DNA from: Candidatus Zambryskibacteria bacterium RIFCSPLOWO2_02_FULL_39_26
GTDB taxonomy: Bacteria > Patescibacteriota > Minisyncoccia > Phycocordibacterales > DATDWN01
Assembly: GCA_001825395.1 (NCBI GenBank)
Contig: MHWN01000015.1
Coordinates: forward strand, 1-49,540
Length of the DNA: 49,540 nt
Direction: 5' to 3'
The position numbers and the translations under genes are program-made. This document shows, one piece after another, positions 9,054-18,259 of this stretch (position 1 is the stretch's first letter; each line of letters starts with the position of its first letter). The notes beneath the pieces are model-generated. The model saw only the letters and a program-made list of their open reading frames with translations. It was not told where the DNA came from and did not search any database.

Positions 9054-9095
9054 ATAAGTTAGTTAAAAGTTTATAAAGTCGTAAAGTCCATAAAG

Positions 9096-9587
9096 CTAAA
9101 CGATGACCAAATCATCTATACTTTTATCAATATCTTCAGCTATAACTCCTTTTGGAATTTCGTCAGGAATTTCTTCGCTTTCTTCTTTTCTGACTCTTCC
9201 TTCTTTTTGCATCTTCATTTTACCTAAAAGAAGAGTGTTTTCTCGCACCGTTTTTATAATTAAATATCTCAAGACATTAAAATCGTTATCAAGGGCTTTT
9301 TTTATTTTGGCTATGTTACTTTTTTCCATCTCAAATTTTATCCATCCAAAATACCCGCTCCCCGCTTTGTGACGAATGGTTTGGATAACTTTGACCATTG
9401 GGTATGCAAGATCAATAAGAATCGGTTCCTCAAAAGAGATGAGCTCTCCACCAGTTTTTGATATGAGATTTTTTAGAGACGAACCTTTGGCGGAAATTTC
9501 CTCCGCCGCAAGAGCTGGTAGGAGCAAATAAGACAGCTCATACACTGTCGTTGCTCCAACTTCACCTCTTGTGTCTACATTTTCCAT
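9096..9587 (-). CDS. rpsF: 30S ribosomal protein S6 (ORF extends to 9626; start at 9587 preferred)
   Basis: YELSYLLLPAL...KTGGELISFEEPILIDLAYPMVK...GYFGWIKFEMEKSNIAKIKKALDNDFNVLRYLIIKTV; rpsF-ssb-rpsR order. Confidence 0.85.
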   Translation of the reverse strand: MENVDTRGEVGATTVYELSYLLLPALAAEEISAKGSSLKNLISKTGGELISFEEPILIDLAYPMVKVIQTIRHKAGSGYFGWIKFEMEKSNIAKIKKALDNDFNVLRYLIIKTVRENTLLLGKMKMQKEGRVRKEESEEIPDEIPKGVIAEDIDKSIDDLVIV

Positions 9588-9609
9588 AAAGCAAAGACTA
9601 GCATAATAC

Positions 9610-10422
9610 CTACTCCTGTGCAACAAGATTAAATTGCCTAATTGTATTGGCCATTAAAGCTTGTTTTACTTTATCCAATGATTCATTTTTGACCTCGGCA
9701 ATGCGCTTCACCACCTCGGGCATATAAAGGGAGGAATTACGTTTTCCTCTGTGCGGAACCGGGGCTACGAAAGGAGCGTCGGTTTCGGCCATTATCATGT
9801 TAAGCGGAGTAAGTTTTATAAGCTCGTCATAGTCATGAGTAAAAGTGATAACCCCAGTAAAAGATACGGTAAATCCTATTGCTAAAAATCTTTCCAGAAT
9901 TTCTTTGTTTCCGGCAAAAAAATGTGCGTTACCACGCAATTTTCCGCCGACAATTTTTGCATGATGTTCCAAAATATTTAGCGAGTCAAGATAGGCATCT
10001 TGTGTTCCTTTGCTTGGACGAATATGAAGCATCAGTGGTAAATTTTTCGAAATAGCCAAATCAATGTGATATTCAAAAACAGTTTTTTGAATAAGTTTCA
10101 TTGAGTTAATATTTTCAGTAAGACGGAAGTAATCTAAACCACACTCACCTATGGCCACCACTTTTTTGTGTTGTGCTAAACCTTTCAACCTCTCGTCAAA
10201 AACAGAATCAGCATTTAAATCTTCTGGATGCTGTCCAATGCAAGCAAAAAGATTCTCGTGCTTTTCTACAAGCTCTATTGCTTTTTGTGACGAGTCAAAA
10301 TTCGTACCGATAACAATAGTACCGATTTTGGCTTTTTTCATTCTTTCTATTTCTTCTTCCCTGTCTTTGTCGTAATCAGGAAAATAGAGGTGGGAATGAA
10401 TGTCAAAATATTCGTACTTCAT
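9610..10422 (-). CDS. tatD: TatD family hydrolase
   Basis: YFDIHSHLYFPDYDKDREEEIERM, AIGECGLDYFR, LPLMLHIRPSK, MAETDAPFVAPVPHRGKRNSS. Confidence 0.95.
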   Translation of the reverse strand: MKYEYFDIHSHLYFPDYDKDREEEIERMKKAKIGTIVIGTNFDSSQKAIELVEKHENLFACIGQHPEDLNADSVFDERLKGLAQHKKVVAIGECGLDYFRLTENINSMKLIQKTVFEYHIDLAISKNLPLMLHIRPSKGTQDAYLDSLNILEHHAKIVGGKLRGNAHFFAGNKEILERFLAIGFTVSFTGVITFTHDYDELIKLTPLNMIMAETDAPFVAPVPHRGKRNSSLYMPEVVKRIAEVKNESLDKVKQALMANTIRQFNLVAQE

Positions 10423-10424
10423 AT

Positions 10425-11861
10425 TTAATCTTTTCGTAAGAACAGCGGTTTTTCTGGAGATTTATTTGATTTGATTAGCTCTTTTATTTTTGTGGAAGTA
10501 TCAGGCATTATCGGATTTAGCATCCTTGCCAGAGAATAAAGACGAACGACAAGTTCTGATATTATTTTTTGCCCTTCTTCTTTATTTGTTTTTACAAGCT
10601 TAAACGGCTCAGTTTTCTGTATAAGTGAGTCCATCTCTCCAATCTTTACCCAAATATAGTCAGTCCCTTTTCCAATTTCAAAATTTTCAAGGTAAGAAAA
10701 GTAATCTGACATATCTTCCCATTCCGAGATTGAAACTGGTTTTTCCAAATTCCCTTCTGCCATTTTCATCACTCTTGAAACTAAATTCCCCAAACCATTG
10801 GCAAGATTTGCGTTATAAGCTTTTTTGAATTTTTCCAAACTGACATCACTATCTTCAAATGTTGAAAGTTCTCGCGCAACATAATATCTCAATGCATCGA
10901 TGCCATATTCTGCCACCAAATCTTTTGGGTTGGTTGCGTTACCAAGAGACTTTGACATTTTCTGTCCTTCATTTGTGATAAATCCGTCAATTACGATCGT
11001 ATTGCTTTGCGGAAGACCCACGGACATGAGCATAGCCTGCCACATAGCAGATTGTTGACGGAGATTGTCCTTGCCACAATATTGGACCGGTGTTCCGTTT
11101 TTCCAAAATTTTTCAAAATTTACCAGATTTTCTGGCCAGCCCAAAGTGGAGATGTAACTAACTAAAGCATCAAACCAAACATACATGACATGATCTGGAT
11201 CTCCTGGCACTGGAACTCCCCACGACATTTTGGACTTTAAGCGAGAGATACTAAAATCCTGTAGACCTCTTTTTACAAAAGCTTTTATCTCGTTAAAACG
11301 AAAATCTGGTACAACGAATTTTGGATTTTTTTCATAAAACTCTAAAAGTAGTTTTTCGAATTTACTGAACTTGAAAAAGTAATTCTCTTCCTCCCTTATT
11401 TCCAGCTCTATGTTTGGGTGAAGTTCACACTTGCCATCTATTATTTCTGAATCTTGCTTTTCCAACTCACAACCAACACAGTATTTTATTTTATAATTTT
11501 TTTTGTAAATATCTCCTGCCTTAGCACATCTTTGCCAAAATTCTTGTGCAGATTTTATGTGATGTGTATCTGTAGTGCGGATAAAATGTATTGTAGGAAG
11601 AAGACCTAGAGACTCCTTAAGATTTTTAAATTTTAAGGAGTTTTTATTAACAAAATCTTGAACTGCCTTGCCTGCCGTTTTAGCATTATCAAAAATTTTC
11701 TGACCATGCTCATCAGTTCCAGTATTGAAAAATACTTCAAAACCTTGAAGCTCTTTGGCTCGAGCGATGATATCAGCTCGAATAATCTCCATAGCAAAAC
11801 CGATATGTGGGTCGGAATTTACATATGGAAGAGTAGTCGTAATATAAAATGATTTAGACAT
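10425..11861 (-). CDS. metG: Methionyl-tRNA synthetase
   Basis: TTTLPYVNSDPHIGFAMEIIRADIIAR (HIGH-type), GQKMSKSLGNATNPKDLVAEYGIDALRYY (KMSKS). Confidence 0.97.
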   Translation of the reverse strand: MSKSFYITTTLPYVNSDPHIGFAMEIIRADIIARAKELQGFEVFFNTGTDEHGQKIFDNAKTAGKAVQDFVNKNSLKFKNLKESLGLLPTIHFIRTTDTHHIKSAQEFWQRCAKAGDIYKKNYKIKYCVGCELEKQDSEIIDGKCELHPNIELEIREEENYFFKFSKFEKLLLEFYEKNPKFVVPDFRFNEIKAFVKRGLQDFSISRLKSKMSWGVPVPGDPDHVMYVWFDALVSYISTLGWPENLVNFEKFWKNGTPVQYCGKDNLRQQSAMWQAMLMSVGLPQSNTIVIDGFITNEGQKMSKSLGNATNPKDLVAEYGIDALRYYVARELSTFEDSDVSLEKFKKAYNANLANGLGNLVSRVMKMAEGNLEKPVSISEWEDMSDYFSYLENFEIGKGTDYIWVKIGEMDSLIQKTEPFKLVKTNKEEGQKIISELVVRLYSLARMLNPIMPDTSTKIKELIKSNKSPEKPLFLRKD

Positions 11862-11935
11862 AATAGTGCGACACTAATGGAATTTTATGTATTTTATTCG
11901 TATATTCGTGCTCATTCGTGTATTGGTGTCGTGTT

Positions 11936-13012
11936 TTACTTGTTCAACATCCTCTCTGTTCTCTCAATTTTGTCTTTCTCAAAATCACTCATAAATTCTG
12001 TAATGACTGCTGAAATAGGTACAGCCAAAACAAGTCCGACAAAACCGGCCAATTGCCACCCGGCGGCCAGAGCTATGATTGAAACCACTGGAGAAACCCC
12101 GACCACTTTTTTCACGACCAAAGGATAAATCAGCTGATTTTCAAATTGATGAACAATAATGTAGAGACCTGCCACAATAAGAGCTGTGGTTATATTGCCG
12201 GTGGCGAAAGCTATTATGATAGCTGGAATTGAGGCCAAAATAGGCCCAAAAAGAGGGATTATTTCAAAGGCCGCCGCCAGAGCGGCCAAAAGCAAGGCGT
12301 TCGGCACATTAATGATAAGTAATCCGAGATAGACAAGCATACCGATGATAATAGAAAGAACAAGCTGGCCTTGCATCCACAGACCTATCTTTTTTTGAGA
12401 CCTTTTCCATAGAGCGGTAATATATTTTTCGTGTTTTATGGGAGATATTGATTTTAGAAATTTTCCAACACCATCCTCATCGACAGCCAGATAAAACGAA
12501 AGAATGATTGTTAGGAAAAAATTCAATATGCCGCCGAATACTGCGGCCACCGCGCTAAAGGTGTTGGAGGTAATACCTCCAATGATATTGTTGATCTGGA
12601 GAATTATTGAATCCAAGTTCAGACGATCCGTTATGCCGGCCACAAAAGGCTGGGATGATAAAAAATTATTATTGGATATGATATTGGTTACATTGCTGGT
12701 ATTAAAGTATGAAGGAAGATTTCTCAAAAAATCGGTGGATTCGGAAAGTAACGGCAAAAGAAGGAAAAAAAGTATGCCGATGACACAAATAGCAATGACA
12801 ATATATATTAAAATGACAGAAAAAAGACGAGGAAGGCCGCGACGGACAAACCATTGGGCTCCGGGCTCAACAGCCGAGGCCACCACAATGGACAAAAGCA
12901 GAACAAGAACTAAATCCTTCAAGACGAAAAGCACGATAAAAAGAAGAACTACAACTATAGCTTTTACGATTGTACCCACGCTAATACTTACTGTTTTTTC
13001 CCCAAGTTCCAT
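11936..13012 (-). CDS. AI-2E family transporter (PerM-like)
   Basis: Multi-TM; LLLAALAAAFEIIPLFGPILASIPAIIIAF...IIVHQFENQLIYPLVVKKVVGVSPVVSIIALAAGWQLAGFVGLVLAVPI. Confidence 0.92.
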   Translation of the reverse strand: MELGEKTVSISVGTIVKAIVVVLLFIVLFVLKDLVLVLLLSIVVASAVEPGAQWFVRRGLPRLFSVILIYIVIAICVIGILFFLLLPLLSESTDFLRNLPSYFNTSNVTNIISNNNFLSSQPFVAGITDRLNLDSIILQINNIIGGITSNTFSAVAAVFGGILNFFLTIILSFYLAVDEDGVGKFLKSISPIKHEKYITALWKRSQKKIGLWMQGQLVLSIIIGMLVYLGLLIINVPNALLLAALAAAFEIIPLFGPILASIPAIIIAFATGNITTALIVAGLYIIVHQFENQLIYPLVVKKVVGVSPVVSIIALAAGWQLAGFVGLVLAVPISAVITEFMSDFEKDKIERTERMLNK

Positions 13013-13049
13013 AACGCCATAATAGCACTAGTTTGCTGTGATGTAAAAG

Positions 13050-14318
13050 TTAAAAATGAAAGATTTTTCCAAGTGATTGCAAATCTTTTATATTACCAAC
13101 AATCGCCATGTTTAAACCTTTATCAATAAAAATTTCTTTTGCAAGATCTTGAATTTCTTTTGCCGTAACTTCTTGGATGTTTTTTATTAATCCATCAGGA
13201 TTTTTTATATCTTCTCCTAGAATATCCTGAAAAGCATAATACAGACCTAATGAATCCGATGATTCCAATCCTAAATAAATATGACCGGCTAAATAATCTT
13301 TTGCTTTTTGTAATTCTTCCGTTGAAATATCTTCATTTTTGATTTTATTTAATTCAGATAAAATGGCAGTGACTACCTCTTCAATTCGTTTTATGTTTAT
13401 CCCGGCAGAAATATACAAATAACCGTGGTCGGTAAATTTATCAGAATCCGTATTTACATAATAACAGGAACCCATTTGCTCTCTTAATTTTCGAAACATC
13501 CTGCTGCTCATTCCACCTCCTAACAATGAGTTGAGAACTTTGAGAATGATGTGTCTCTTGTCCTTTGCTCCAAATGTTCGAACACCAATGATCAAGTGGG
13601 TTTGATCCGTTTCTTTGTGTCTCAATTTTATTGACGGTTTGATCTGGTTTTCCACCACTTTTATTTTGTCTGTTTTTCCATCCGTAGAAATATTATGAAA
13701 TAGTTTTTTAATTTGATTTATTATTTTGCTTTCATCAATGTTTCCTGAAACTATAACTGTGGTGGCAGAAGCTACATAATGTTTGGCTCGGTATTTAAGA
13801 AAATCCTTTTGTGTAATTCTGGCAATATTTTCTTTCGGACCTAGAATATCCCAACCAGCAGGCTGATCGCCATAAAGCAACTCCAGAAAAACATAATAAA
13901 CTTTAACATGAGGCATATCCTCGTACATATTTATTTCCTCAATAATAACCCCTCGCTCTTTTTCAATTTCTTTAGAATCAAAAATCGGATTGTTATACAT
14001 ATCTGAAACTACATCCAAAATTATATCTGTGTGTTTCAAATGAGCTTTAGCGTAGTAACCGGTATATTCCTGGCCAGTAAAAGCATTGTTTTGAGCGCCG
14101 ATGTTATCGAGCTCAAGGGCGATATCAATTGGTCTTGGACGGTTAGTTGTGCCCTTAAAACACATGTGTTCCAAAAAATGTGAAAGTCCGTTGATGTCTT
14201 TCGTTTCATATTTTGAACCGGTTTTGACAGTAACAAGACATGTAACTGAGGGGTTGTCCTTCATTGGAACAGTAATAACAGTCAAACCATTTTTTAAAAC
14301 AGTCTTTTTAAAAAGCAT
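13050..14318 (-). CDS. M16 family zinc peptidase (processing-peptidase type)
   Basis: VTVKTGSKYETKDINGLSHFLEHMCFKGTTNRP (HxxEH), E distal, LLGGGMSSRMFRKLREQMGSCYYV. Confidence 0.95.
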   Translation of the reverse strand: MLFKKTVLKNGLTVITVPMKDNPSVTCLVTVKTGSKYETKDINGLSHFLEHMCFKGTTNRPRPIDIALELDNIGAQNNAFTGQEYTGYYAKAHLKHTDIILDVVSDMYNNPIFDSKEIEKERGVIIEEINMYEDMPHVKVYYVFLELLYGDQPAGWDILGPKENIARITQKDFLKYRAKHYVASATTVIVSGNIDESKIINQIKKLFHNISTDGKTDKIKVVENQIKPSIKLRHKETDQTHLIIGVRTFGAKDKRHIILKVLNSLLGGGMSSRMFRKLREQMGSCYYVNTDSDKFTDHGYLYISAGINIKRIEEVVTAILSELNKIKNEDISTEELQKAKDYLAGHIYLGLESSDSLGLYYAFQDILGEDIKNPDGLIKNIQEVTAKEIQDLAKEIFIDKGLNMAIVGNIKDLQSLGKIFHF

Positions 14319-15700
14319 TATATTTGGGATTTTACAAGAGAAATAATTTCTTCAACTGACATCCTTTTTTGCTCACCTGTATCACGATCACGCAAAGTTA
14401 CGCCAGCATCTTTCTCTATGGTTTCAAAGTCCACGGTCACGCACCATGGAGTTCCGATTTCATCTTGTCTTCTGTATCTTTTTCCAATATTGCCGTTGTC
14501 GTCAAAAACAACCGCTCCAAATTCTTTTTTCAAAGTTTTGTAAATCTCTTTTGCTTTTTCCACTAATTCAGGCTTGTTTTTTAGGAGTGGAAAAACTGCA
14601 ACCTTGACCGGCGCCATATTTGGTTTGAAACGAAGAACAACTCGTTTTTCATCGCTCATTTTATCTTCATCATATGCATCGAGAAGAACCATGAGCATGG
14701 TACGATCAACTCCAACTGAAGTTTCGATAATATGTGGAATAAATCTCTCTTTTGTTTCCTCATCAAAATAAGACATATCTACACCTGAAAATTTTTGATG
14801 TTGAGTCAAATCATAATCACCTCGATAGTGAATACCTTCAAGTTCGTTCCATCCAAAGGGATACTCATACTGAATGTCCCATGCCTCTTTAGCGTAAAAA
14901 ACTAAATTTTCGTGTTGTTTCCATCTTAATTTTTCTTTTTTTATCCCAAGTCTTTCATAATATTTCATACGCTCCTTCTTCCATTCCTCATACAAAACTC
15001 GCGCTTCTTTTGGATGCACAAAATATTGCATCTCCATCTGTTCAAATTCTCTTTTGCGAAAAAGAAACTGTCGCGGACTTATCTCGTTTCTAAATACCTT
15101 GCCAACTTGATAAATACCAAAGGGTACAGAGTACATCCCCGTAGAAAGAATGTTTTTATAGTTTATATAAATACCTTGGGCTGTTTCACCGCGCAAATAT
15201 ACTTGTTCATCCCCTTCTTCAAACATACCAAGTGACGATGTGGCCAAAAGACTTCTCGTTGATACTTTGCTAAATTTTTTTTTACCACATACTGGACATT
15301 TTACTTTTCCTCGATTTTCATCAAAAATCTGATTAATTTTTACTTCTGTCATTTTTTCATCAGCAACCACACCTACCGACTCCAAAAGATGATCCGCTCT
15401 TTGTTTACTATGACATTCGTTGCAAATAACAAGCGGGTCAGAAAAACCTGATACATGTCCACTTGCTTGCCATACGCTTCCTGCTGTAAATATACTGGAA
15501 TCCAGACGAGCCATGTTGTCTCTCTCATTCATTGCTTTCGTCCACTCGCTAATAACATTTCTCTGAAGTTCAACCCCATATGGTCCAAAATCATAAGTGC
15601 CAGCAAAACCGCCGTATATTTCTGAACCTTGAAAAACAAAACCACGCCTTTTGCAAAGCGAGACAATTTTTTCCATAAGGTCACTTTTGTTTTCTGCCAT
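14318..15700 (-). CDS. glyS: Glycyl-tRNA synthetase
   Basis: KIVSLCKRRGFVFQGSEIYGGFAGTYDFGPYGVELQRNV, LRGETAQGIYINYKNIL, FRNEISPRQFLFRKREFEQMEMQYFV, IIETSVGVDRTML. Confidence 0.97.
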   Translation of the reverse strand: MAENKSDLMEKIVSLCKRRGFVFQGSEIYGGFAGTYDFGPYGVELQRNVISEWTKAMNERDNMARLDSSIFTAGSVWQASGHVSGFSDPLVICNECHSKQRADHLLESVGVVADEKMTEVKINQIFDENRGKVKCPVCGKKKFSKVSTRSLLATSSLGMFEEGDEQVYLRGETAQGIYINYKNILSTGMYSVPFGIYQVGKVFRNEISPRQFLFRKREFEQMEMQYFVHPKEARVLYEEWKKERMKYYERLGIKKEKLRWKQHENLVFYAKEAWDIQYEYPFGWNELEGIHYRGDYDLTQHQKFSGVDMSYFDEETKERFIPHIIETSVGVDRTMLMVLLDAYDEDKMSDEKRVVLRFKPNMAPVKVAVFPLLKNKPELVEKAKEIYKTLKKEFGAVVFDDNGNIGKRYRRQDEIGTPWCVTVDFETIEKDAGVTLRDRDTGEQKRMSVEEIISLVKSQI

Positions 15701-15736
15701 AGAATTTATATTAACCTATATGCTAACTACTGGCTA

Positions 15737-17665
15737 CTATTTCACCACAATATTATTTCCGGCTTTGTAATCAGGATCCGAGTACTGGGTAGTAACGGGA
15801 GGAATTGTTGCCCAAATTTGCCCTTCAGTGTAAGTATCAGTGGCGGTTGCGTTTATTTGAGAAAGCAAAGTCGGAGCTGAACCGATTTGATTTATGCTTG
15901 GAATAATTCCGACTTTAAATGAGACGGTTTTTGGAGACAGAGTAAATCCCACACCGGCAGATACATTCCCAATATTCCAAGAAACAGTCCGGGTGTCTTG
16001 GTTATAGTTTATTCTCTCTGAAACCGGTTGTGTTTCACCCTTCCAAATCACTCCGGTCGGCAATACCGCAGAAACTGCGACGCCGCTCAAATCGTTTGTG
16101 GTATTGGTTATTGTCCAAGTTATGGTGTAGGTTGATTCAATGTCAGCTCTAGGAGGAATCGGTCCGATATTGTTAAAGGGTCCGACGCTTCTGAAAGACT
16201 GGGAGTTAAGTTCCAGTGTTGAATTTATTTTTATAGTTACATCTTCGCTGGAAGATATGGTTGCGGAGTCAAGCCCTGACCGATCCCCAGTCATAACTAT
16301 GTGCAAATCAATATGAGGATTTTTTATTGATCTAACTAAAACTGGGTTGGTAAGTGAAACCAGAGTTAAAGAAACACTACCGCTCCCGCCCGGCGTTATT
16401 TGAAGAAGATTCTCCGTAGTGTTTTTGTCCCACAAAACAACATTATCAACTGACCTATAAAAACCGCTATCACCGACTAAGACCTTGGATCTGTCCAGAA
16501 TATTCCCGGATAAAGTGGCCTCTATTTTGGCATTTAATATTTTGTCCGGCAAGGTATTTTGCCAATTAATGGTCACTGGGGAAAATTGCCCCACCGATTT
16601 CACATTGCCTCCGCCGACGATAGTCTGCAAATCAAAGAAGGACTTGCGAATGCCGACTGTTTCAGTTTCTTCCACTAAAATCGTGTCTATGTCTGATTTG
16701 ATTTGCGGATTCTGACTGCCGACAGAAATAATAAAAGACCTGTCTTCCATATTTTGGCCTATAATGACTCCGGTGACGGAAAGCGTTTTCTTGTCGCCAT
16801 TGCGCAAGTCCCCGATGTTCCAAACAGAGTTATCGCTTAACGGCTTTATGTTGGAGCTTTTGTAGGTAAAACCGTAGGGATATTCCACTTTTACCAAAGT
16901 ATTTTTTATTGGAACGCTTGAATTTGAGGTTATATTAATTGATAGGGTCATTTGTTGTCCGGAATTTACTTCTTTCGGATATGACACGTCCAAAAGTATC
17001 GGGGATGATCCAATCAAGACATCGTAGGTTTTCTCTTTTGAAAAAATGGCATTTGATCCTTTTACTTTATACTCTATTTTGAAAGTAAAAGTTTTTACAA
17101 TATCCTTTTCACCAAAAAGCAGCGCGCGGATGGTGTAATCTTTGCTTTTTCCCTGGGCAATGGTGTCCAGACTGATTCTGTCACGAGTAATAATTCTATT
17201 TTCCTCACCGATAATCTCCGAGCCTTCCGGATATTCAATGAACAGGACAACATTTTCCAAATCAGTATTATTTCCGTTCAGAATGGAAAGTCCGATGTCA
17301 AGCTCCTCCCCTGAAGATACGGAACTTTGCGCTGTAATTTTAATATCCAAATTATCGGAAGAAATCATGTTTACCCCTCCGAAAAAAATAAATATTGCCA
17401 CTCCGAGCGACACAACAAAAAAAACCAGAGAACCTATGAGAAACTTGTTAAAGAAAGAATTATTTTTTCTTGACATCATTTCCGGTGAAAATTGAAAGGA
17501 CTTGGCCTGACCCCAACTTGTCGGGGCTTCCATGTCCAAGTTTTGCATTGAGGTTCGTTTTTCTTTCGGAATAATTTTCTCATTTCTGGAATAAAGAGTC
17601 TTTTTCAGCCGTTCTATACTGCTTTCTTCTTTGTCTGGCATGGATAAATTATAACATAAATCCAA
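15737..17665 (-). CDS. Large predicted membrane-anchored protein with repeated Ig-like/DUF11-like domains
   Basis: N-terminal cytoplasmic region, single TM (IGSLVFFVVSLGVAIFIFFGG), then repeats such as NTLVKVEYPYGFTYKSS and SGVAVSAVLPTGVIWKGE. Confidence 0.75.
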   Translation of the reverse strand: MDLCYNLSMPDKEESSIERLKKTLYSRNEKIIPKEKRTSMQNLDMEAPTSWGQAKSFQFSPEMMSRKNNSFFNKFLIGSLVFFVVSLGVAIFIFFGGVNMISSDNLDIKITAQSSVSSGEELDIGLSILNGNNTDLENVVLFIEYPEGSEIIGEENRIITRDRISLDTIAQGKSKDYTIRALLFGEKDIVKTFTFKIEYKVKGSNAIFSKEKTYDVLIGSSPILLDVSYPKEVNSGQQMTLSINITSNSSVPIKNTLVKVEYPYGFTYKSSNIKPLSDNSVWNIGDLRNGDKKTLSVTGVIIGQNMEDRSFIISVGSQNPQIKSDIDTILVEETETVGIRKSFFDLQTIVGGGNVKSVGQFSPVTINWQNTLPDKILNAKIEATLSGNILDRSKVLVGDSGFYRSVDNVVLWDKNTTENLLQITPGGSGSVSLTLVSLTNPVLVRSIKNPHIDLHIVMTGDRSGLDSATISSSEDVTIKINSTLELNSQSFRSVGPFNNIGPIPPRADIESTYTITWTITNTTNDLSGVAVSAVLPTGVIWKGETQPVSERINYNQDTRTVSWNIGNVSAGVGFTLSPKTVSFKVGIIPSINQIGSAPTLLSQINATATDTYTEGQIWATIPPVTTQYSDPDYKAGNNIVVK

Positions 17666-17674
17666 CGGAATGAT

Positions 17675-18259
17675 CTATAAATGGCTTTCTTTGATGGCTT
17701 TGTTTATTAGACCTACTATGACTGTTTTCTTCTCACCGGCTAATTCAACAAGCTCTTGGCGCCAATCACTGATATTTTTTATAAAAATATGAATTTCCTC
17801 GCTTTTAGCCACATAACCAAGTTCGTAAAGGATTCGAAGAACGAGCAAGGCTTCAAAATCTGCCAGATTTTTCTCCGGCAAATTTTGTAAAAATTCAAAA
17901 CCGCTGTCCACTGTTTCAAAAACTTCCGGATGAGTCAATTCTCCCGAAATCATTTTCATAAGTAAATCCGAAATTTGAGCCAAAATTCTTCGATGAGCTT
18001 CAGGGTAATTAAAAAAGTATGAACCCAAATCACCGACATTGGTAATTCTCCAGCCGTTTTTTCCTTTAACGCAAGAAACGGAAATATGTTGATACTCCTG
18101 AAGACTGCCTTTCAACTTTGAGGCTTGCAGTCTAGCCGAACGAGCCGAGGCCATGATAAGACCAAACTCCTTCGTTAAAATGTGTAAAAGAATATCGGCT
18201 TCGCCAAAAACTTGCCGTTTTAATATAATTCCTTCGGTGGTGTAAATGTGATAACTCAT
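17675..18259 (-). CDS. recO: DNA repair protein RecO
   Basis: YTTEGIILKRQVFGEADILLHILTKEFGLIMASARSARLQASKLKGSLQEYQHISVS. Confidence 0.9.
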   Translation of the reverse strand: MSYHIYTTEGIILKRQVFGEADILLHILTKEFGLIMASARSARLQASKLKGSLQEYQHISVSCVKGKNGWRITNVGDLGSYFFNYPEAHRRILAQISDLLMKMISGELTHPEVFETVDSGFEFLQNLPEKNLADFEALLVLRILYELGYVAKSEEIHIFIKNISDWRQELVELAGEKKTVIVGLINKAIKESHL